From the NCBI RefSeq assembly GCF_018343545.2, contig NZ_JAGYPE020000059.1:1-37314 (forward strand): DNA of 37,314 bases. The letters run 5' to 3'. Source of the DNA: Neobacillus citreus. GTDB lineage: Bacteria > Bacillota > Bacilli > Bacillales > Cytobacillaceae. Positions 24,116 through 32,300 of this stretch are shown here, piece after piece. The position numbers and the translations under genes are program-made. Below the pieces are notes generated by a model, which saw nothing but the letters and a program-made list of their open reading frames with translations, had not been told where the DNA came from and did no database searches. The first letter of the stretch is position 1; every line of letters starts with the position of its first letter.

Positions 24116-24126
24116 ATAGTACAGCA

Positions 24127-24903
24127 TTATTTTGCGCCAAGACCAGAGATAAATTCAGATAGCTTTTTCAGCTGTTCGTCATCACCTTTAAAGATACCTG
24201 GAGGCATTTTGCCGCCTTTACCTTCTTTTGCAATCTTAGCAATTTCTTCAGGTTTTAAACCTGTACCGATCAAGGTTGGTGCACCGGCACCGCCTTGAAG
24301 ATTTTCGCCGTGACATGTTAAACACGTGTTATCTTTAGCGATTTGATATCCTTCTGCAGACTTATCAATATCGACTTTTTCAACGATTTTCCCTTGACGT
24401 TCTGCAGCTTTCCAGTCATGTGTAGCTACTGATTGCCAAGTTAAAAACACAGTTGCAGCTAATGCCAATAACATAGCTCCTGTTGCAATTGGACGCTTAC
24501 TTGCACGGCGTTCCGGTCCATTATCAAGGAATGGAGCCAATAATAATCCTCCAAAAGCAAGTCCTGGGATAATCATTGCACCAATAACCGTATAGGGCCC
24601 AGATGCGTAAGTATACTTTAACAATTGGTACAAGAATAAGAAATACCAGTCTGGTAATGGAATATAACCTGTATCCGTCGGGTCCGCAATCCTTTCAAGC
24701 GGAGCCGGATGAGCAACGGTTAAACATAAAAAGCCAACAAGGAAAACTGCACCTATCATCCATTCTTTCAAAAGGAAGTTAGGCCAGAACGCTTCAGTTT
24801 TGCCAGGGTATTCTGAATAATCTTTAGGAAGTTTCGGTTTTCGTGATTCAGGTGCAACTACACGTGAATCACCGACAAACTTCATACCTTTACCGCGATG
24901 CAT
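24127..24903 (-). CDS. qcrC: Menaquinol:cytochrome c reductase cytochrome b/c subunit QcrC
   Basis: A 258-residue fusion of the subunit IV part of a split cytochrome b with a C-terminal cytochrome c domain. About three membrane helices lie at 48 to 65, 106 to 125 and 138 to 157. The DPTDTGYIPLPDWYFLFLYQLLKY segment (split over 75 to 97) contains the PEWY-like quinol site as PDWY. The haem c site is C194-L-T-C197-H198, and the axial Met is M233 in KMPPG. It passes electrons from menaquinol to cytochrome c. GGAGGGG precedes the ATG. Third gene of qcrABC. Confidence 0.96.
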   Translation of the reverse strand: MHRGKGMKFVGDSRVVAPESRKPKLPKDYSEYPGKTEAFWPNFLLKEWMIGAVFLVGFLCLTVAHPAPLERIADPTDTGYIPLPDWYFLFLYQLLKYTYASGPYTVIGAMIIPGLAFGGLLLAPFLDNGPERRASKRPIATGAMLLALAATVFLTWQSVATHDWKAAERQGKIVEKVDIDKSAEGYQIAKDNTCLTCHGENLQGGAGAPTLIGTGLKPEEIAKIAKEGKGGKMPPGIFKGDDEQLKKLSEFISGLGAK

Positions 24904-24965
24904 TGAGCAATCCCCTCCTTTTTCATCGTAATATGATAACTTTCTAGTTTAGATTAGAATTTGAA

Positions 24966-25640
24966 TCATAGCGGTCCAGAAATACCTTGTCTGCGAATCA
25001 TGACAAAGTGTGCTGCCATTAAACCGAATAATACTCCAGGCAGGAAGAATACATGAATCGCAAAGAAACGGGTTAATGTCTGCGCACCGACAATGGTTTC
25101 ATGTCCGGATAACAGAATCTTAACATAGGAACCGATAAACGGCGTCGCTTCAGCAATTTGCAAACCTACCTTAGTTGCAAACAATGCCTTCATATCCCAA
25201 GGTAAAAGGTAGCCTGTAAAACCTAAGCCAAGCATGACGAAGAAAATCAGTACTCCGACAATCCAGTTTAATTCACGAGGTTTTTTATAGGCTCCTTGGA
25301 AAAAGACCCGAAGCGTATGTAAAAACATCATAACTAATACTAAGCTTGCTCCCCAGTGGTGCATTCCACGGACAATTTGACCGAACGCTACCTGGTTTTG
25401 CAGATAAAAAACAGATTCCCATGCGTTTTTGATGTCCGGCACATAATACATGGTTAAAAACATACCGGAAAGAATTTGAATTACAGTAACGAAAAATGTC
25501 AGACCGCCAAAGCAATAGACAAACGCAGAAAAATGATGGGCAGGGTTAACATGCTCTGGCACTTCATGGTCTGCGATATCGCGCCACATAGGCGTAATAT
25601 CTAAACGTTCATCTACCCAATCGTAAATTTTGTTTAACAA
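24966..25640 (-). CDS. qcrB: Menaquinol:cytochrome c reductase cytochrome b subunit QcrB
   Basis: A 224-residue cytochrome b6-type protein with four membrane helices. Haem ligands lie in the histidine-bearing helices around residues 94 (MHHWGASLV) and 193 (FFAIHVFFLPG). C43 in VYCFGG corresponds to the cysteine that binds an extra haem covalently in b6-type complexes. It is nearly identical to B. subtilis QcrB at equal length. The TTG start is supported by GGAGG 8 bases upstream and by the matching MLNKIYDWVDERLDITP start. It follows qcrA by 3 bases. Confidence 0.97.
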   Translation of the reverse strand: MLNKIYDWVDERLDITPMWRDIADHEVPEHVNPAHHFSAFVYCFGGLTFFVTVIQILSGMFLTMYYVPDIKNAWESVFYLQNQVAFGQIVRGMHHWGASLVLVMMFLHTLRVFFQGAYKKPRELNWIVGVLIFFVMLGLGFTGYLLPWDMKALFATKVGLQIAEATPFIGSYVKILLSGHETIVGAQTLTRFFAIHVFFLPGVLFGLMAAHFVMIRRQGISGPL

Positions 25641-25643
25641 TGA

Positions 25644-26147
25644 TTACGCCTCCTTCCGTGGTTTTGCTTTTCCTAAGTATAGGAAACCGTCTTTTTCCTT
25701 GTATGGATATACATCTAGCGGGTGAAGTGGTGGTGTACCTGGTATGTTGGTTCCATCCTTCGTGTAACGGCCGTAGTGGCACGGACAGAAGAATTGTTCC
25801 GGATGTTCCTTGTCAGAATTCCAGTTAACGGTACAGCCCAAATGTTTACATACTGGCGACAGTGCAATAATCTTATCTCCGTCCTTGTAAACCCACGCAG
25901 ATTCGGTTACTTCTGACTCATACCAAGCATCTTTCTGCTTGAATGTGAAGTCTACACGAACCGGTTCGTCAGTAAGTTCTGACACTTTTTTTGGAGTTGC
26001 GATGAAATCACCGCCAGCTTCGGCTTTTAACACTGGGTCAACTGCAAATCTTACCATTGGCATTAACATGCCGGCAGCCATGAAACCGCCTACACCTGTT
26101 AATGTGTAGCTTAAGAATTGACGTCTAGAAACGCGCTCTTTACTCAT
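25644..26147 (-). CDS. qcrA: Menaquinol:cytochrome c reductase Rieske iron-sulfur subunit QcrA
   Basis: A 167-residue Rieske protein. The N-terminal MSKERVSRRQFLSYTLTG has an RRQFL twin-arginine-like export motif followed by a membrane anchor (about 11 to 32). The 2Fe-2S site is C100-x-H102 and C121-x-C123-H124, with C105 and C123 able to form the usual disulfide. The ATG at 26147 has GGGGGG 7 bases upstream. The frame is open for 18 more codons, but they lack a ribosome site and carry no export features. First gene of qcrABC behind a good sigma-A promoter. Confidence 0.96.
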   Translation of the reverse strand: MSKERVSRRQFLSYTLTGVGGFMAAGMLMPMVRFAVDPVLKAEAGGDFIATPKKVSELTDEPVRVDFTFKQKDAWYESEVTESAWVYKDGDKIIALSPVCKHLGCTVNWNSDKEHPEQFFCPCHYGRYTKDGTNIPGTPPLHPLDVYPYKEKDGFLYLGKAKPRKEA

Positions 26148-26220
26148 GATTATCCCCCCTCTATTCACGAAGTAAGTCCAGCGGACATTAATTAAACACA
26201 TATAAAACTAGGACATAACA

Positions 26221-26249
26221 ATGATATATCAACTTCTGAGTAAGGTCAA
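26221..26249 (-). promoter_or_regulatory. Sigma-A promoter for qcrABC
   Basis: TTGACC, 17 bases, TATCAT on the minus strand: five of six in both hexamers. The leader to qcrA is about 65 bases. Confidence 0.75.
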
Positions 26250-26287
26250 TATCAATACTGTTTTAAAATAAGGTTTATGCATAGTTT

Positions 26288-26752
26288 TTACGCTTTTTGA
26301 TGCCACTTTTGTGTAAAAAGTATTAAAAGCTGCTTTACTTGGCTGTCCATCATTTTTAATTTTTGCGAATCATTCATCTGTTCGAGAGGTATCGAGGGAA
26401 CCCAGATAACAGCACCATCAAGTTCGTTTTCACGTGTTCTCCATTCGATATCCGAGGTAATATAAAATACATGTTTAAATTCAGCCTCTAATATGTTCAC
26501 CTCCCAATTCTTTAATTCGCCTAAAACTTTTTCGCCTGAATCATTTTTTAAATATGTAAATGGCGGGAATAGCAAAATTCTTCCTGTAAATTGTCTTTCG
26601 AGATGAGTAGTCAACAGGCCAATAAATTCGGCAGCTTCTGCTGATTCTTTCATCTCCCCGCCAATGGCTACCGAATATAACGGTACAACAGCGGTATCGA
26701 CGTACTCCTTCGCATTTAAGTAGGTCTCAACCTCTTGGGATATCCATTTCAT
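26288..26752 (-). CDS. ypiF: YpiF, DUF2487 family protein
   Basis: A 154-residue protein of the DUF2487 family, found between ypiB and qcrA in bacilli. Features are an N-terminal AKEYVDTAVVPLYSVAIGG (about 15 to 33), LLFPPFTYLKND (about 60 to 71) and DIEWRTRENELDGAVIWVP (about 99 to 117). It is soluble, with no membrane segment and no recognised catalytic site, and the function is unknown. The ribosome site (GGTG, about 9 bases upstream) is modest. It probably has its own promoter after the ypiB terminator and may read into qcrABC. Confidence 0.83.
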   Translation of the reverse strand: MKWISQEVETYLNAKEYVDTAVVPLYSVAIGGEMKESAEAAEFIGLLTTHLERQFTGRILLFPPFTYLKNDSGEKVLGELKNWEVNILEAEFKHVFYITSDIEWRTRENELDGAVIWVPSIPLEQMNDSQKLKMMDSQVKQLLILFTQKWHQKA

Positions 26753-26785
26753 CTATGTTACACCAACCTTTATTCATCTCCCCCT

Positions 26786-26814
26786 ATATTATCATTATTT
26801 CCTAAAACTTTAAA
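26786..26814 (-). promoter_or_regulatory. Candidate sigma-A promoter for ypiF
   Basis: TTTAAA, 17 bases, TAATAT on the minus strand (four of six each) in the AT-rich gap after the ypiB terminator. Confidence 0.4.
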
Positions 26815-26872
26815 AGAAAATAAAACTTCTAAAAAAATTTGTTTAAAATAACATAAAAAAGCTGCAGCTAGA

Positions 26873-26906
26873 TTAAAAAAAAAGAAGTCTGCTTAGCGCA
26901 GGCTTC
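26873..26906 (-). terminator. Intrinsic terminator of ypiA-ypiB
   Basis: GAAGCCTGC pairs with GCAGACTTC (one mismatch) around a five-base loop and is followed by nine T on the minus strand. The ypiB stop codon lies in the loop, so the first arm is coding. Confidence 0.8.
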
Positions 26907-27459
26907 CTTTTGGTTCGGTTGCTTTTAATTTATTTAGTTGTTTGGTTAATCGTTCAAAAGCGGGGCGGTCTTGTTTATCTAGGGCCTCATCTATTAATTG
27001 GAGGAGTTTTTCCCGCTGAAAGCGCTCGATACTGTTTTGCAAAAATTGCTCTGCTACGATTCCATCCTTCTCATTTACCTGGAGGTGTTTCGGAACGTAT
27101 GGATTCTCCTCCAAAACAGCTGCATACTGGTGTGCTTGATTAGAAGCATGAAAATTTAATTGAATATAAATGTCCTCATCGCGATTCAAGCGAATATCAT
27201 GGAAGGACTTTTCGGCATCTGTGGTCATCACATTTTCTTTATAAAAGCGGAATGGCACTTTATCCACACAATGAGTCGACATGATCAGGCCGCGCGGACA
27301 ATATTGGGCCTGCTCCACAAAATGAACTTTTTCCATAAGCTGATCGTGACTCATTAAATAATTTAGAATCCATACACATTCTCTTCTTTTTAATTGATAA
27401 TGATTTAAAAACCAGCGTATAAAATCCTTCTTCTCGTTGACAGAAACAGGGGTTGCCAT
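26893..27459 (-). CDS. ypiB: YpiB/ReoY family protein (UPF0302)
   Basis: A 188-residue UPF0302 protein. The family signature NEKKDFIRWFLNHYQLKRRECVWILNYL (split over residues 8 to 35) and EKVHFVEQAQYCPRGLIMST are clear, and the C-terminal half is a charged helical region with LLQLIDEALDKQDRPAFERL. The Listeria relative ReoY, with ReoM and ClpCP, controls breakdown of MurA and so peptidoglycan synthesis. A similar role here is inference. AGGAGGG lies before the ATG. It follows ypiA by 42 bases and its stop codon lies in the terminator loop. Confidence 0.92.
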   Translation of the reverse strand: MATPVSVNEKKDFIRWFLNHYQLKRRECVWILNYLMSHDQLMEKVHFVEQAQYCPRGLIMSTHCVDKVPFRFYKENVMTTDAEKSFHDIRLNRDEDIYIQLNFHASNQAHQYAAVLEENPYVPKHLQVNEKDGIVAEQFLQNSIERFQREKLLQLIDEALDKQDRPAFERLTKQLNKLKATEPKGSLR

Positions 27460-27501
27460 AGTCGTATTCCCTCCTCTGCATATTCATCTTTTTTGTTTTA
27501 T

Positions 27502-28767
27502 TTATTCTTCAAATTCGCCAAGACGTTCAAGCACATCCAGATACTCGCTGTTGGTTGGATCAAATGCGAGCAGTTGTTTAAAAATTTCGGCGGCAGGGGT
27601 GGTTTTTCCTTCTTCCATTAGAAAATATCCATAATCCTGTAAAAAAGTTTCGTTATTCTTAAAAAAAGTATATGCACTTTCATATTTGTCTAATGCTTTT
27701 GAATATGACTCCAACTTTTGATAAGCAAGGGCTGAGTCCCATAAAAGCTGAGGCTCTTCGTCGTCGGTCAATCCAAGATCTGATAGAAGAAGTAAAACAT
27801 CCTCAAAGCGCTCTTCCTGTAAAAACAGCTTATTCAACACCATTACAGCCTGAGTGAATCCGGGGTCCAAAACAAGTGCTTCCCGCAAATATTGTTCAGC
27901 CTCGGGAAGTTTCCCTAGCTTGGCGGCAATTTGACCACCATAGAAAAATAAATCTTTATTAAACTCGTCAATTTTAATGCCCTCTTGAACTATCCGGAGG
28001 CTATTTTCAAGCTCTTCCTCCCGCTCATAAGCCTTTCCAAGAAGTAAGTAAAGCGAATGATATTCCGGATCTAGTTCTTTTAATTCTATAAACTTTTCAA
28101 TAGCTGTCCGGTTGTAGCCTGCCTGCAGGGCTGTGAAGGCGTAACCAAAAAGTGTGTTTATTTCTAATTTCTCTTCAAGCGCTTTGTCGTAATAAACTAA
28201 TGCTTCTTCAAAAACGCCGGATGCACTTAACAGGTCTGCCATTCGGGCATAAATGTTAACACTGGCAACTTCAGTTGTCTCTTTAAGAACCTTTTCATAG
28301 GCATTTAAAGCTGCTGTTACTTCCCCTTGTTCACTGTAAAGTTCGCCTAGTGCAAAATCAATGATGATTTCATTTGGTAAGATTTCCTTTGCTTTTAAGA
28401 GTTTGTTTTCACAAACTTCATATAATCCTTGCAGCTGATAAAGGTCAGCCATGAGCAGCAGGCTTTGCGCATAATGAACATCAAGTTCGGAGATTCTTTC
28501 CAAAACAAGAATGGCTTCTTCCTCTTCACCTGCTTCAATCAGAATTTCACCAAGAAGAATCAGCAGTTCTCCTTCTTCAGGATAGCTGTTTAACAAATTC
28601 TCTACCAAGGCCCTTGCTTCATCGAGAAAACCATATTGGAATAACTCTTCACCAAGAAGAAATTTCTCCTCTGGCATGCCGCTTTGTAGTACAACATTAT
28701 ATTCATTTAAGGCCTCTTTATGTTGGCCGTTTTCTAACATCGTAATAATTTTCTTGATTCGCTCCAT
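27502..28767 (-). CDS. ypiA: YpiA, tetratricopeptide repeat protein
   Basis: A 421-residue protein built almost wholly of tetratricopeptide repeats, about ten to eleven 34-residue units spanning residues 1 to 415. Examples are ALNAYEKVLKETTEVASVNI, EEALVYYDKALEEKLEINTL and AEQYLREALVLDPGFTQAVM. Such arrays are protein-binding scaffolds. It is strongly acidic, with no membrane segment. Its partner is likely to be YpiB, since the two are adjacent and conserved together; that is inference. The ATG at 28767 is chosen because GAGAGGT lies 8 bases upstream, whereas the TTG two codons earlier is too close to it. Confidence 0.9.
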   Translation of the reverse strand: MERIKKIITMLENGQHKEALNEYNVVLQSGMPEEKFLLGEELFQYGFLDEARALVENLLNSYPEEGELLILLGEILIEAGEEEEAILVLERISELDVHYAQSLLLMADLYQLQGLYEVCENKLLKAKEILPNEIIIDFALGELYSEQGEVTAALNAYEKVLKETTEVASVNIYARMADLLSASGVFEEALVYYDKALEEKLEINTLFGYAFTALQAGYNRTAIEKFIELKELDPEYHSLYLLLGKAYEREEELENSLRIVQEGIKIDEFNKDLFFYGGQIAAKLGKLPEAEQYLREALVLDPGFTQAVMVLNKLFLQEERFEDVLLLLSDLGLTDDEEPQLLWDSALAYQKLESYSKALDKYESAYTFFKNNETFLQDYGYFLMEEGKTTPAAEIFKQLLAFDPTNSEYLDVLERLGEFEE

Positions 28768-28790
28768 TGACAAATACCTCTCCCGTTTAC

Positions 28791-29690
28791 TTACAAGGAA
28801 AAAAACGATGGTGTTCGCACCTTTACATATTCTCCATATCCTGGTTTAAATAATACCTCTTTCCCAGAACGGACGATTTTTCCCTTGTGTACTGTGATTG
28901 CTAGTCTATCACCATAATAATGAAATAAAGCAGCTTCATCAACATTGATGATTTCCCTGGACTTTTCATATAGATTATAGCTTAGTTCTGTCCCGTTCAT
29001 CAGGCTGCCTTTATGCGGAAATAAACCAATCTTATTTAAAACAGTTGCTGAGAGCGGTATGTTTTCTTCTAATTCCTCTAATAGTGCCGGTATTTTTTCC
29101 TTTTCCATTATAGTTAACCATTTCGACAGAACGGCCTTTGCTTCCTTCTTTTCTGTTGAAGAAAAAATTGGAATTAACGGGCAATTGTAGGGAAATAACG
29201 CTTCTCTAATCCATCCCCATGGTACGGACGCTAATTCATCAGGGTTATCCAAATCAACAAAAATGGCAGGCACTTTTTCTTTTTTACATTTGCGGATCAT
29301 TGAAGGGGTAATCAGTCGCATTGGTATTTTTACTCCGATTAGATAATCAATAGGGCTGCTACTGAGGGCAACTTTCAGTTCATTGATTTTATCGGGTATT
29401 TCCTCTGCAAAGGAAGCCTGTACATAAGTGAATAAGGTAGTGGAGCCTTTGGTAAGAAAGTAATCAATCATCCATTTTTTCATGTCTTGAAACGAGTTTT
29501 TCAGTGGAATGTTTGAATTCAACAGGACAAATGAAGGGGTCATGATATATGGCTCTAGGTCCATTTTAATATGACGGTAGTACTTAAAATTTGATTGGAT
29601 GGAAGCAATCCGGTTGTCTTGTATGAATAACGAGCACGTTTTCAGCTCTTTCCTTTTTAGGATATTGGCATTTTCAATGATATACGCCAT
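28791..29690 (-). CDS. Amidohydrolase-like protein lacking metal ligands
   Basis: A 299-residue protein that resembles a shortened cyclic amidohydrolase. The N-terminal IIENANILKRKELKTCSLFI and DNRIASI look like the composite beta domain. A C-terminal GDRLAITVHKGKIVRSGKEV segment (about 257 to 276) looks like its closing strands. Where the family has PGFIDxHxH, this protein has PSFVLLNSN (52 to 60), so both metal histidines are asparagines. Catalysis by the usual mechanism is unlikely. GGGTG is 5 bases from the ATG. The gene heads ypiA-ypiB and lies just behind aroA. The function is unknown; a binding or scaffold role is possible. Confidence 0.7.
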   Translation of the reverse strand: MAYIIENANILKRKELKTCSLFIQDNRIASIQSNFKYYRHIKMDLEPYIMTPSFVLLNSNIPLKNSFQDMKKWMIDYFLTKGSTTLFTYVQASFAEEIPDKINELKVALSSSPIDYLIGVKIPMRLITPSMIRKCKKEKVPAIFVDLDNPDELASVPWGWIREALFPYNCPLIPIFSSTEKKEAKAVLSKWLTIMEKEKIPALLEELEENIPLSATVLNKIGLFPHKGSLMNGTELSYNLYEKSREIINVDEAALFHYYGDRLAITVHKGKIVRSGKEVLFKPGYGEYVKVRTPSFFSL

Positions 29691-29763
29691 CCTCTCACCC
29701 TTTTCATCTGTTTAAGACAAGCTATGCAGATTTTTGAAAAAGTATGATAGGACATGAGGCTTA

Positions 29764-29796
29764 AAAAGGAAAAACTGCCCCGGAAGGCAGCTTTTT
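29764..29796 (-). terminator. Intrinsic terminator of tyrA-aroA
   Basis: AAAAAGCTGCC pairs with GGCAGTTTTT (one wobble or bulge) around a six-base loop on the minus strand. The aroA stop codon overlaps the A-tract of the stem. Confidence 0.8.
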
Positions 29797-31084
29797 AGTG
29801 AATTAGACTTTCTAAATGTGTAAAGAAATTAGGGTAGGAGACGGCGATTGCTTCTGGGTTATCCAAGGTGACCTCACCTTCACAAAGGAGAGAAGCGATA
29901 GCAAGCATCATACCGATTCGATGGTCCCCGTGACTGGACACTACTCCGCCATGAAGTTTGGTTCTGCCGTGAATAATCATCCCATCCTCTGTTGCTTCGA
30001 TGTCCGCACCTAGTTTCTTCAGTTCATGAACAACTGTGTCAATCCGGTTAGTTTCCTTTACCTTTAACTCCTCTGCATCCTTTATGACCGTTTGACCTTC
30101 GGCCTGCGTGGCAAGAAGAGCAATGACGGGAATTTCGTCGATTAATTTAGGAATTAACTCGCCCTCGATTACCGTACCGTTCAAGCTTGATGTTCTGATC
30201 ACAAGATCACCCGCTGGCTCGAAAGAATCATCCTCGGTCTGGATAATCTCTAGTTCAGCGCCCATGTTTTTCAGAACTTCAATGATCCCTGTCCGGGTCG
30301 GATTTAAACCTACGTTTTTCAGAACGATTTCACTATTTGGCACAACAGCGCCGGCAACTAGGAAAAACGCCGCGGAAGATATGTCTCCTGGCACATTTAC
30401 ACTTGCTGCAGACAGCCTTTGTCCCCCTTCTACCCTAATGGTTTGACCTTCTTTAGAAATCTTTCCGCCAAACTTACGAATCATTCTCTCGGTATGATCA
30501 CGAGTATCGGCCGGTTCTAAAATCGTCGTTTCGCCTTCGGCCTGAAGACCGGCGAGAATCAGTGCTGATTTTACCTGTGCACTTGCAACTGGAAGTTCGT
30601 AATGAATAGCATTTAATTTGCCACCTCTTATGGAGATGGGAGTAAATGCTCCATTTTTCCGACCGTCGATAGCGGTACCCATTTTCGATAATGGACCTGT
30701 TACTCTGGTCATAGGTCTTTTCGCTATCGACTCATCACCCACAAGTGTAGAGAAAAATGGTCTGCCTGCTAATATTCCCATTAGTAATCGTATGGTTGTG
30801 CCGGAATTGCCCACATCTAAAACTTCGTCAGGCTCGGTTAAGCCTTCAAAACCTTGGCCTAGAATGCGGAGGTCTCCGCCATTTTCTTCAATGGTTACTC
30901 CGAGTTTACGAAAACAGGAAATGGTGCTTAGGCAATCATCACCTGGTAAGAAATTCGTGACCCGCGTTTCTCCGTGGGCAATCGAACCAAACATGACAGA
31001 ACGATGGGAGATTGATTTATCCCCTGGAATCGTTAATTCACCGGTTAAACTTTTTTTATTTGTTGCTAGCTTTAATGAAGTCAT
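29795..31084 (-). CDS. aroA: 3-phosphoshikimate 1-carboxyvinyltransferase (EPSP synthase)
   Basis: A 429-residue enzyme that adds the enolpyruvyl group of phosphoenolpyruvate to shikimate 3-phosphate. It carries all four motifs used to define class II EPSP synthases, which tend to tolerate glyphosate: GDKS (21 to 24), SAQVK (168 to 172), RDHTE (195 to 199) and NPTR (261 to 264). It also has GNSGTTIRL (92 to 100) and a C-terminal SHGDHRIGM. The ATG at 31084 is chosen because AAGGTGATGAC precedes it; the longer frame overlaps tyrA. The same gene is called aroE in B. subtilis. Confidence 0.96.
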   Translation of the reverse strand: MTSLKLATNKKSLTGELTIPGDKSISHRSVMFGSIAHGETRVTNFLPGDDCLSTISCFRKLGVTIEENGGDLRILGQGFEGLTEPDEVLDVGNSGTTIRLLMGILAGRPFFSTLVGDESIAKRPMTRVTGPLSKMGTAIDGRKNGAFTPISIRGGKLNAIHYELPVASAQVKSALILAGLQAEGETTILEPADTRDHTERMIRKFGGKISKEGQTIRVEGGQRLSAASVNVPGDISSAAFFLVAGAVVPNSEIVLKNVGLNPTRTGIIEVLKNMGAELEIIQTEDDSFEPAGDLVIRTSSLNGTVIEGELIPKLIDEIPVIALLATQAEGQTVIKDAEELKVKETNRIDTVVHELKKLGADIEATEDGMIIHGRTKLHGGVVSSHGDHRIGMMLAIASLLCEGEVTLDNPEAIAVSYPNFFTHLESLIH

Positions 31085-31110
31085 GTCATCACCTTTTAAT
31101 TTAAATCTTT

Positions 31111-32217
31111 TTAACTCCCATTGGAGGTGGAGTAGTTTGTATAAGTAAGAATACACTTCTCGGCTCTTTGCCTGTCTCCTTCTGTTTGAAAACTAATGAC
31201 AAGGACTCCGATAATATCCTCTCGTGTTTCGAGGATACGAATATTTGTGATACTGATATTTTCCTTCGCCAAATAACCGGTCACTTCAGAAACAATCCCG
31301 GGAACGTCTGGAATATCAACATATAAATCATAAAAGGCTGGGATTGCACCCTTTTCTTTGATTGGCAGGCCGTCCCGATATTGTTTAGCCTGATAGAAAT
31401 ATTGATAGATATCCCTTTCGTTACCTGTTTGGAGTAATTCCTTTACCCCTTCCATTTCTTCCTGCCACTGATTTAATAGAGCAATTAGATTTTCCCGATT
31501 GTGCAACAAAATATCCTTCCACATATTTGGACTGCTGGAGGCAATTCTGGTAATGTCTCTAAAGCCTCCTGCCGCAAGACGGGGGATTAGGGATTCCGAT
31601 TCAGATAATTTTTCTGTCTGGCGGACAATGGATGCGGCAATAATATGCGGAAAGTGACTGACAATGCCTGTCAGATAATCATGGTTTTCAGGTGTTATTG
31701 TCAAAAACTTTGCCTTTGTTCCTTTTAACCAGCCCTTAAGCTCATCTACCTTGTCTATATCGACCATTTCTTCAGGGGTTAAAAGATAAAAAGCATTTTC
31801 AAACAAGATATCCTTCGCAGCTGAAACACCACTTTTATGCGACCCCGCCATCGGATGACCACCAATAAAAGTGATTCCCTTGTCCCTTAAATCAGCAGCA
31901 TTTTCGACGATTATCTTCTTTGTGCTGCCCGTATCAGTAATAATGACATCCGGTTTTAATGGTAATGTGGAGAGAGCCTTGAGTATCGTTTTCGAATCAT
32001 TTACAGGTGCGGAAACGATAATTAAATCAGCATTCTGTGAGCCATCGGGAATATTCTCCGCTGTTTCATCAATGACACCCAGCATTTTGGCAAGTCTGAC
32101 CTGTTCTCTATTAATATCAAATCCAATAATGGTCGATTCCGGATGCTCCTTTTTTATACAAAGCGCCAGCGAGCCCCCGATTAACCCTAATCCAATAACA
32201 AAAACCCGGCCTTTCAA
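31111..32217 (-). CDS. tyrA: Prephenate dehydrogenase TyrA
   Basis: A 368-residue enzyme that oxidises and decarboxylates prephenate to 4-hydroxyphenylpyruvate for tyrosine. The NAD-binding motif is GLGLIGGSLA (9 to 18), and the active-site histidines lie in GGHPMAGSHKSG (H121 and H127). The helical dehydrogenase dimerisation domain follows. A C-terminal ACT domain (about 297 to 368) probably binds tyrosine for feedback control. The TTG start is supported by GGGAG 7 bases upstream. The gene lies about 25 bases beyond the hisC terminator and is coupled to aroA. Confidence 0.95.
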   Translation of the reverse strand: MKGRVFVIGLGLIGGSLALCIKKEHPESTIIGFDINREQVRLAKMLGVIDETAENIPDGSQNADLIIVSAPVNDSKTILKALSTLPLKPDVIITDTGSTKKIIVENAADLRDKGITFIGGHPMAGSHKSGVSAAKDILFENAFYLLTPEEMVDIDKVDELKGWLKGTKAKFLTITPENHDYLTGIVSHFPHIIAASIVRQTEKLSESESLIPRLAAGGFRDITRIASSSPNMWKDILLHNRENLIALLNQWQEEMEGVKELLQTGNERDIYQYFYQAKQYRDGLPIKEKGAIPAFYDLYVDIPDVPGIVSEVTGYLAKENISITNIRILETREDIIGVLVISFQTEGDRQRAEKCILTYTNYSTSNGS

Positions 32218-32236
32218 TGGATCACTCCCCCTAAAA

Positions 32237-32275
32237 CAAAAAGCGTAAGGCGCCTTTCTATCGGCGCCATATGCT
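32237..32275 (-). terminator. Terminator-like hairpin between hisC and tyrA
   Basis: On the minus strand AGCATATGGCGCC pairs with GGCGCCTTACGCT (two mismatches) around an eight-base loop, followed by TTTTTG. No clear promoter lies between it and tyrA, so tyrA may depend on read-through. Confidence 0.65.
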
Positions 32276-32300
32276 GGACAATTTTCTTAGGCACTGCTGT

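Noticed and set aside
26148..26201. Eighteen extra in-frame codons before qcrA
   Set aside because: No ribosome site precedes the upstream ATG. The internal ATG has GGGGGG at good spacing and gives the expected RRQFL export start.
26852..26866. AGCTGCAGCT palindrome after the ypiB terminator
   Set aside because: It has no loop when folded as RNA, and the terminator just before it already explains termination.
30618..31148. 176-codon plus-strand frame antisense to aroA and tyrA
   Set aside because: It lies opposite highly conserved codons, has no ribosome site and resembles no family. It is a shadow of the real genes. The same applies to the long plus-strand frames opposite aroC (35404 to 35802) and dinG (11011 to 11391).
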